This document shows, one piece after another, positions 58,664-64,000 of a stretch of DNA of 64,000 bases (positions within the stretch are counted from its first letter, which is position 1; each line of letters opens with the position of its first letter). A program made the position numbers and the translations under genes. Origin of the DNA: Pedococcus badiiscoriae (GTDB lineage Bacteria; Actinomycetota; Actinomycetes; Actinomycetales; Dermatophilaceae). The stretch covers positions 2,728,001-2,792,000 of the forward strand of contig NZ_JACCAB010000001.1 in assembly GCF_013408925.1 (NCBI RefSeq). The letters run 5' to 3'. The notes beneath the pieces were generated by a model, which did not search any database, was not told the origin of the DNA, and worked only from the letters and a program-made list of their open reading frames with translations.

Positions 58664-59079
58664 CAGTGAGCGGAACAGGTCGCGCAGGTGCCGACGATCT
58701 CCAGCGTGTGACGCACGTCGGTGAACCCGTGCTCGGCGCTGACCCGGCTGGCCCACGCCTCGACGGTCGGTCCCTCCACCTCCTCCGTCCTGCCGCACAC
58801 GCGGCAGACCAGGTGGTGGTGGTGTCCGGTCGAGCAGGCGCGGTAGACGGCCTCGCCCTCGTCGGTGCGCAGCATGTCGATCTCACCGTCGGCGGCCATC
58901 GCCTGGAGGTTGCGGTAGACGGTGGCGAGCCCGACCTTGTCCCCGGCCTCGCGCAGCCGGGCGTGCAGCTCCTGCGCGGAGCGGAACTCGCTCGTCCCGG
59001 CCAGCACCGCCGTCACCGCAGCCCGCTGGCGGGTGGGACGGCGGGCGCCCTCCGAGGTCCGGTCCTGGACTCCGGTCAT
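58663..59079 (-). CDS. zur: Zinc uptake regulator Zur (Fur family)
   Basis: 138-residue Fur-family repressor. The winged helix reads FRSAQELHARLREAG and VGLATVYRNLQAMAADGEID. Metal residues include GHHHHLVCRVCG and the C-terminal CATC, forming the structural zinc site. It closes the znuA-znuC-znuB-zur operon with an ATGA overlap to znuB. Together with two Zur boxes in front of znuA, the context points to Zur rather than Fur. Confidence 0.9.
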   Translation of the reverse strand: MTGVQDRTSEGARRPTRQRAAVTAVLAGTSEFRSAQELHARLREAGDKVGLATVYRNLQAMAADGEIDMLRTDEGEAVYRACSTGHHHHLVCRVCGRTEEVEGPTVEAWASRVSAEHGFTDVRHTLEIVGTCATCSAH

Positions 59080-60155
59080 TGCGGTGCCCCCTCCCTCTGC
59101 GTCTCCCGAGCGCCGCCTTCGTGGCCGGCCTGGTCGCGGTCTTCGTGGCTGGCGTGGTCGCCGCCGTGGTGGCCGGCCGCCTCGTGCCTGGCCGGGTCGT
59201 GCTCGTCGTAGTGGCCCTCGTGGGGTGCGTGCCGGTGCCCGTCGTGCACGTAGTCGAGGTGGTCGCCGTGGGCGACGGCTGGGTGTCCACACTCGGGACC
59301 GTGCTCGTGGTCGTGCCGCTCTGCTCGCCGGTGCTGGTGCGCGCGGGCCCGGGCCACCAGGCCCGTGCTCGTCGCGGCCAGCACGAAGAACCCGATGGCC
59401 AGCAGCACGATCGTCCCGCCGGAAGGGGTCTCGGCATAGAACGACACGATCACCCCGCCCACGCTGGCCACGATTCCCACGAGCACCGCCCAGCGCATCG
59501 AGGCGCGGAAGCTGCGGCCGAGCAGCTGGGCGGTGGCGTTCGGGATGATCATGAGGGCGCTGATGAGCAGCAGGCCCACCACGCGCATCGACACGACGAC
59601 CGTCACGGCGGTCAGGACGGCCAGCGCGATGTTGAGGCCGGTCACCGGCAGCCCGCTGGCGCGGGCGTACTCCTCGTCGTTGGCGACGGCGAAGAGCCAC
59701 GGTCGCAGCAGCCAGGTCGCCATGAGCACCACGAGGGCCAGCCCGGCGAACACCCACAGGTCGCGTTGGTTGGCGGTGGTGATCGCGCCGAACAGGTATG
59801 CCGTGAGGTTGGCCGGGCTGCTGCTCGGCGACTTGGCGATGATCACCACGCCCGCGGCGATGCCGCCGTAGAACATCACGGCGAGGGCGATGTCGCCGCT
59901 GGTCCGGCCGCGCCCCCGGATGAGCTCGATCGCGACCGCGGCGGCGACGGCCGCGACGAGCGCGGTGAGCACCGGGGCGTGGCCGGTGAGGACCCCCACG
60001 GCGACGCCGGCGAGGGCGACGTGGCCCATGCCGTCGCCGATGAGGGAGAGTCGACGCTGGACGAGGAAGACGCCCACGAGGGGGGCGGCGATGCCGACCA
60101 GGACGGCAGCGATGAGCGCCTGCCGCATGAAGTCGAGGGACAGCAGCTCACTCAT
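59076..60155 (-). CDS. znuB: Zinc ABC transporter permease ZnuB with His-rich tail
   Basis: 359-residue permease of an ABC-3 metal transporter. About eight hydrophobic segments lie in residues 1-270, beginning LSLDFMRQALIAAVLVGIAAPLVG and including RRLSLIGDGMGHVALAG, typical of ZnuB. From about residue 273 comes an 87-residue hydrophilic tail with 20 histidines in HXH and HXXH patterns, longer than the usual ZnuB (about 260-290 residues). It overlaps znuC and zur by ATGA. The tail probably binds zinc in the cytoplasm; this is an inference. Confidence 0.92.
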   Translation of the reverse strand: MSELLSLDFMRQALIAAVLVGIAAPLVGVFLVQRRLSLIGDGMGHVALAGVAVGVLTGHAPVLTALVAAVAAAVAIELIRGRGRTSGDIALAVMFYGGIAAGVVIIAKSPSSSPANLTAYLFGAITTANQRDLWVFAGLALVVLMATWLLRPWLFAVANDEEYARASGLPVTGLNIALAVLTAVTVVVSMRVVGLLLISALMIIPNATAQLLGRSFRASMRWAVLVGIVASVGGVIVSFYAETPSGGTIVLLAIGFFVLAATSTGLVARARAHQHRRAERHDHEHGPECGHPAVAHGDHLDYVHDGHRHAPHEGHYDEHDPARHEAAGHHGGDHASHEDRDQAGHEGGARETQREGAPQ

Positions 60156-60979
60156 CGACGGACACCTCCGCGCGGGTCGAGGGGGCCGGAGGCGGGCGCC
60201 CCCGGCAGCTTGGGCCTGGTCACGCGGTCCTCGTCCTCGTGGTGGTGGTCGACGGAGGAGGTGAACTCGCCCGTCCGCGCGGCGAACTCCTCGCGGGACC
60301 CGTCGAAGGCGATCCGTCCGGACTGCACGACGACGATCCGGGTGACGATGTCGGCCAGGGCGGCGAGCTCGTGCGTGACGATGACCATCGTCGTGCCCTG
60401 TGCGGCCAGCCGGGCCAGCACCGCGGACAGCACCTGCTGGTTGGCGGCGTCCACCCCGGCCGTCGGCTCGTCCATCAGCAGGACGTCGGGGTCGGAGGCC
60501 AAGGCCCTGGCGATGAGGACCCGGCGTTGCTGACCGCCGGAGAGGGTCGCCACGTCGGCGTGGGCGCGGTCCGTCAGGCCGACGAGCTCGAGCGCCCTGC
60601 CGATGATCGCGGTGTCCTGCGCCGACCTGATGACCGGTCGCCACCAGCGGTGGTGCGACAACCGTCCCACCGCGACGATCTCGGTGACGGTGGCCCGCAC
60701 CGAGGCGGAGAGGGTGTGTCGTTGCGGGACGTAGCCCAGCCGGGCGAAGTCGGAGAACGACTCGCGCGGCTGGCCGAACAGCTCGACCTCGCCACCGAGC
60801 TGGTCGTTCAGGCCGAGCAGCCCTCGGACCAGCGTCGACTTGCCGGAACCGTTGGGCCCGAGCACCGCGACCACCTCGCCGGGCCGGACGGTCAGGTTGG
60901 CGCCGGTGACGACCGGCTGGTCGGCGTAGCCGAAGCTCGCCCGACGCAGCTCGATGATGGCGCCGTCCGTGGGGGTCAT
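60152..60979 (-). CDS. znuC: Zinc ABC transporter ATP-binding protein ZnuC
   Basis: 275-residue ATPase. Walker A is GPNGSGKS, the signature is LSGGQQRR and Walker B is LLMDEPTAGVD. The C-terminus after the ATPase domain carries a short DHHHEDEDR metal-binding-like stretch. The ATG at 60979 overlaps the znuA stop. It should energise ZnuB to import Zn2+ delivered by ZnuA. Confidence 0.92.
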   Translation of the reverse strand: MTPTDGAIIELRRASFGYADQPVVTGANLTVRPGEVVAVLGPNGSGKSTLVRGLLGLNDQLGGEVELFGQPRESFSDFARLGYVPQRHTLSASVRATVTEIVAVGRLSHHRWWRPVIRSAQDTAIIGRALELVGLTDRAHADVATLSGGQQRRVLIARALASDPDVLLMDEPTAGVDAANQQVLSAVLARLAAQGTTMVIVTHELAALADIVTRIVVVQSGRIAFDGSREEFAARTGEFTSSVDHHHEDEDRVTRPKLPGAPASGPLDPRGGVRR

Positions 60980-61932
60980 GAACACTCCTGTCCCGTGCGA
61001 AGGACCGTGAGGTTGGCTCGCATCACCGAGGGGTAGTCCCGGCCGCTCGAGGCGCTGGTGATGCCCTCGATGGGGTCGAGCACGGCCAGTCTCGCACCGG
61101 TCTCCCTGGCGAGGGCCTTGGCGACGTCCTGGCTCACCAGGGTCTCGGCATAGACGGTGGTCGCGCCGGTCTCCCGGATGCGCCTGGTCAGCGCGGCCAT
61201 CGCCGCGGGGCTCGGTTCGGCGTCGGGCGACAGCCCGGTGATCGACTCCTGGTGGAAGCCGTAGGTCTGCGAGAGGTAGCCGAACGCAGCGTGCGAGGTG
61301 ACCAGCTCGTGGTTGGCGCAGCTCTTCAGACCCGTGCGGAACTCGGCGTCCAGGGTGGTCAGGACCGCGCGGAACGCCTTCGCGTTGGCCCGGTATGCCG
61401 CGGCGTTGGGCTTGTCGCGCGCCGCCAGCTGGGCGGCGATCGCGTCACCCACGTCGGCGTAGCGCATCGGGTCGAGCCAGAAGTGCGGGTCCCGGGCACC
61501 CGCCTGCCCGGCCGCCTGGCCCGCGGGTGTCCCTTCCGTCGTGCCGCCCTGGGCGTGGGCGTCCTCGATCGAGACCAGGTCCAGCCGGGCAGCGGGGGAG
61601 ACGTCGAAGCCTCTCGCGCGCGCCTCGCCGTCGACTGCGGCGTCCACCGCGGGTTGGAAGTGCCGCTCGTAGACCACGACATCCGCTTCCGCGACGGTCG
61701 CGACCTGTCGAGGGCTGAGCTCGAGGTCGTGCGGCTCGGCGCCGGGCTTGGTCAGGCTGGTGACCGCCACGTGGCTGCCGCCGACCTGGGCCGCGGCGTA
61801 CTCCAGCGGGTAGAACGCCGTCACGACGTGCAGGCGTCCGTCGGCGACGTCGCGACCCCCGGTCCCGCCGCAGCCGGAGACCAGGGCGGCGGCGAGAAGG
61901 CCCGCGAGCAGGCCGAGGGGGCGAAGCGTCAT
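60976..61932 (-). CDS. znuA: Zinc-binding lipoprotein ZnuA
   Basis: 318-residue substrate-binding protein. A lipoprotein signal peptide ends in the lipobox LVSGC, so it is anchored outside the membrane. Metal-binding histidines are visible in PGAEPHDLELS, GARDPHFWLDP and VTSHAAFGYL. A loop between the first two holds the polar AHAQGGTTEGTPAGQ stretch. The ATG at 61932 is chosen because the signal sequence starts there; the in-frame ATG at 61947 lies inside a Zur box. It is the first gene of the zinc operon. Confidence 0.92.
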   Translation of the reverse strand: MTLRPLGLLAGLLAAALVSGCGGTGGRDVADGRLHVVTAFYPLEYAAAQVGGSHVAVTSLTKPGAEPHDLELSPRQVATVAEADVVVYERHFQPAVDAAVDGEARARGFDVSPAARLDLVSIEDAHAQGGTTEGTPAGQAAGQAGARDPHFWLDPMRYADVGDAIAAQLAARDKPNAAAYRANAKAFRAVLTTLDAEFRTGLKSCANHELVTSHAAFGYLSQTYGFHQESITGLSPDAEPSPAAMAALTRRIRETGATTVYAETLVSQDVAKALARETGARLAVLDPIEGITSASSGRDYPSVMRANLTVLRTGQECS

Positions 61933-61968
61933 GACAATCATTCTCATCTCGGATGAGAATGATTGTCA
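61932..61968 (-). promoter_or_regulatory. Two inverted Zur boxes at the znuA promoter
   Basis: TGACAATCATTCTCA (61932-61946) and TGAGAATGATTGTCA (61954-61968) are exact reverse complements, 7 nt apart. Each has the 7-1-7 form of actinobacterial Zur sites. The first overlaps the znuA start codon. Zinc-loaded Zur should shut off znuACB-zur. Confidence 0.85.
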
Positions 61969-61973
61969 ACTCG

Positions 61974-62258
61974 TCAGGTGCGCGGCACAGCCTGGGTGAT
62001 CGTGATCGCCACGGCCAGCAGCAGGACGGCGACCCTGCCCAGTCGCCCGTTCATGTCCAGTGCCGGCCAGGCCAGGTAGAGCGTCCAGCCGAGGAAGGCC
62101 AGGACGAGCACGAGGAACAGCCACCCCCAGCCCGGGACGAAGATCCCCGCGACCATCAGCGCCAGGACCACCAGGAACGGGACAGCCCTGGGCAGGCGGT
62201 TCAAGGCGTTGACGGCGGGCAGGCTGGCTTCGGTGACGCGTTCACGCAGGGAGGGCAC
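61974..62258 (-). CDS. Small membrane protein, DUF6703-like
   Basis: 94-residue protein with three hydrophobic segments (residues about 26-44, 45-66 and 74-90) and a short basic N-terminus (MPSLRERV). I recognise it only as resembling an actinobacterial family of small membrane proteins (DUF6703); function unknown. The GTG at 62258 is supported by TAAGGT (62270-62265, minus strand) 6 nt upstream. It reads toward the Zur boxes, so it may run into the zinc operon. Confidence 0.65.
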   Translation of the reverse strand: MPSLRERVTEASLPAVNALNRLPRAVPFLVVLALMVAGIFVPGWGWLFLVLVLAFLGWTLYLAWPALDMNGRLGRVAVLLLAVAITITQAVPRT

Positions 62259-62288
62259 GGCGAAACCTTATGTCAGCGCCAGACCCCG

Positions 62289-63485
62289 TCAGGAGGAGCG
62301 GGTCTGCGCCAGGACCGTCGCGAACCGGGGCAGGCTCGCCTCGATCGTCTCCATGGTGGCGGTCAGGCAGATCCGGAAGTAGCCGGGTGTCTCGAAGAGC
62401 CGGCCGGGCATGACCAGGACGCCTTCGCGCGCCAGCATCTCCACGAAGGCCTCGTCGTCGGCCAGAGGGGACCTCGGGAACAGGTAGAAGGTGCCTTCGG
62501 GAGTAGCGACGTCATAGCCCAGCTCGCGCAGTGCCCCGGCCATCCGGTCCCGTTTGGCCTGCAGGTGCGCCAGGTCCAGCGAGAGCGCTTCCAGCCGGGG
62601 CACGGCGTACTGCATGACCGCGTTGGGGAACAGCCACCCGGCCGCGACCTGCACGCTCTCGACCGCGTCGATCAGCTGGACGGCGTCGGGCATCTGCGGC
62701 GGCAGCGCGAGGTAGCCGAGGCGTTGCCCGGGAGCCAACAGGGTCTTGCCGTAGGAGTAGCAGAGCAGCGTGAAGGGGTAGAACTCTGCCGGGCTGCGGA
62801 ACCGGGCCCCGTCGAACACGATCCGGTTGTAGGGCTCGTCGGAGATGAGGTAGATCCGCCGGCCGTGGCGTGCCGAGGCCGTCTCGAGCAGGTCGGCCAG
62901 CGCGCGCAGCGTCGACTCCGGATAGATCCGTCCGGTCGGGTTGTTGGGCGAGTTGACGATGACGAGCCGGGTGCGATCGGTGATTGCGGCGGCGATGGCG
63001 TCGAGGTCGAGGTCGAAGGTCTGGGCATCCACCCGCACCTTGACCGGCACCAGACCCGCCTCCAGGGCCAGCGCCTCGTAGAGGAACCACGGCGGCAGGC
63101 TGTAGACGACCTCGTCGCCCGGGTCGGCCACCGACTTCAACGCCAGCGTGATCGCGCCGAAGCCCCCGGTCGTCATCCTGATCCGGTCGGCCGTCCAGGG
63201 CAGGTCCACGACCCGGCGCAGCGACTGCGCGGCAGCCTCCTGGGCCTCGACCAGGCTGAACTTGTAGGCGAACCACAGCTCGTCGCGCGGGACGACCGCC
63301 TCGCGCAGCGCCTCGACGTAGTCCGGGAGGGGCATCTCGTGGGGGTCGCCGAAGGTGAAGTCGAGCACCCCCGGTTCGAGTCTGCGCTCCTGGTAGCCGG
63401 ACTTCCTGGCGAAGTCGAACACCATCCGGAAGGGTGCCGCCGCCCCGATGCGGGCGCTGCGCTCCGAGAAGGGACGGTCGCTCAC
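62289..63485 (-). CDS. Class I/II PLP-dependent aminotransferase
   Basis: 398-residue fold-type I aminotransferase. The PLP lysine is K247 in SYGKTLLAPGQR, preceded by NSPNNPTGRIYP and ISDEPYNRIVFDG. The start GTG at 63485 is followed by SDRPFSERSARIGAAAPFRMVF. A -10-like TACGCT is at 63526-63521 (minus strand), about 36 nt upstream, so it is leadered. Substrate is not deducible; aspartate, aromatic or branched-chain amino acids are possible. It is divergent from glyS. Confidence 0.85.
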   Translation of the reverse strand: MSDRPFSERSARIGAAAPFRMVFDFARKSGYQERRLEPGVLDFTFGDPHEMPLPDYVEALREAVVPRDELWFAYKFSLVEAQEAAAQSLRRVVDLPWTADRIRMTTGGFGAITLALKSVADPGDEVVYSLPPWFLYEALALEAGLVPVKVRVDAQTFDLDLDAIAAAITDRTRLVIVNSPNNPTGRIYPESTLRALADLLETASARHGRRIYLISDEPYNRIVFDGARFRSPAEFYPFTLLCYSYGKTLLAPGQRLGYLALPPQMPDAVQLIDAVESVQVAAGWLFPNAVMQYAVPRLEALSLDLAHLQAKRDRMAGALRELGYDVATPEGTFYLFPRSPLADDEAFVEMLAREGVLVMPGRLFETPGYFRICLTATMETIEASLPRFATVLAQTRSS

Positions 63486-63581
63486 GGGTGGCCCCCTGGG
63501 TGCGGGTGGGTGTGCGGTCGAGCGTAGGCGCCACGGCATACCCCGTCGAGGGGCGGGACGACGCACAGTAACCTTCTGCGC

Positions 63582-64000
63582 ATGGCCGCACCCTCCACTG
63601 TCGACACCGTCGTCTCCCTCTGCAAGCGCCGGGGCTTCGTGTTCCCGTGCGGTGAGATCTACGGAGGCACCAGGTCGGCCTGGGACTACGGCCCGCTCGG
63701 GGTCGAGCTCAAGGAGAACATCAAGCGGCAGTGGTGGAAGAGCATGGTCACCAGCCGCGAGGACGTCGTCGGGCTGGACTCCTCGGTGATCCTCCCGACG
63801 CAGACCTGGGAGGCCTCCGGCCACGTCGCGACGTTCTCCGACCCGCTCGTCGAGTGCCTGTCCTGCCACAAGCGGTTCCGGGCCGACCACCTGCAGGAGG
63901 CGGTGTTCGAGAAGTCGGGGGCCAAGCACGGCCTGACCTCGCCCGACGAGGTCAAGCTCGCCGACGTCGCCTGCACGAACTGCGGCACCCGTGGCCAGTG
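63582..64000 (+). CDS. glyS: Glycyl-tRNA synthetase, 5' part only
   Basis: First 139 or so residues of the dimeric class II glycyl-tRNA synthetase; the gene runs off the window. It begins with [31 protein letters not shown], the family signature, then the beginning of a zinc ribbon with CLSCHKRF and [14 protein letters not shown] (63569-63574) lies 7 nt before the ATG, suggesting a leaderless transcript. Confidence 0.95.
   Translation, partial: MAAPSTVDTVVSLCKRRGFVFPCGEIYGGTRSAWDYGPLGVELKENIKRQWWKSMVTSREDVVGLDSSVILPTQTWEASGHVATFSDPLVECLSCHKRFRADHLQEAVFEKSGAKHGLTSPDEVKLADVACTNCGTRGQ

Overview
The window looks like a chromosomal segment of a high-GC Gram-positive actinobacterium, most likely Intrasporangiaceae (Janibacter, Knoellia or Tetrasphaera-like). 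This placement is an inference from about 70% G+C, GTG/TTG starts, actinobacteria-restricted families (DUF3046, DUF3097, DUF222-HNH), mycobacterial-type SOS boxes and many leaderless promoters. No rRNA, tRNA, CRISPR array, IS element or prophage was recognised. Almost all of it is core genome.

Layout. 1-3185 is the N-terminal two thirds of an Lhr helicase (minus strand, cut by the window edge). 3240-7298 holds DUF3046, a nitronate monooxygenase-like enzyme and a three-gene ABC-2 exporter. 7379-17869 is a repair, tRNA-modification and lysine block: recA, recX, miaB, def, miaA, dapF, a secreted gamma-glutamyltransferase, a 16S methyltransferase-like gene, hflX and an acetyltransferase. 17892-27290 carries a DEAD/DUF3516 helicase, a LuxR regulator broken by two frameshifts, a small secreted protein, a DinG-type helicase, an XdhC-like domain, holA and rpsT. 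27291-30612 is the most accessory part: a lone PemK/MazF-like gene, a decayed DUF222-HNH (13E12-type) gene whose SOS box is intact, and an M48 protease. 30739-38344 holds an MFS exporter, lepA, a DUF4442 protein, a tyrosine phosphatase, an unusual repeat and hairpin region, hemW, DUF4870 and DUF3097. 38425-47440 is the CIRCE-hrcA-dnaJ-rsmE operon, an ECF sigma factor paired with a GerMN/Gmad2 membrane protein, and HIT, phoH, ybeY, CBS and era. 47549-57786 has asd, an acyl-CoA dehydrogenase, a GNAT protein, a GntR-acdS (ACC deaminase) cassette, an ASCH/HhH protein, leuL-leuA with an attenuator-like leader, an SOS-linked AlkB homologue and recO. 57783-64000 has uppS, the zinc-uptake operon znuA-znuC-znuB-zur behind two Zur boxes, a small membrane protein, an aminotransferase and the start of glyS.

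Regulation is readable in several places. There are three LexA boxes (recA, the broken DUF222-HNH gene, alkB). Two promoters resemble the PafBC/RecA-NDp type (recA, and probably lhr). CIRCE, Zur and GntR operators are present, and leuA has a leucine leader peptide. About twenty genes begin 6-9 nt after a TANNNT-like hexamer, so leaderless transcripts are probably common. The heptamer GTATGCC/GGCATAC is strikingly frequent throughout, while GTACGCC is rare.
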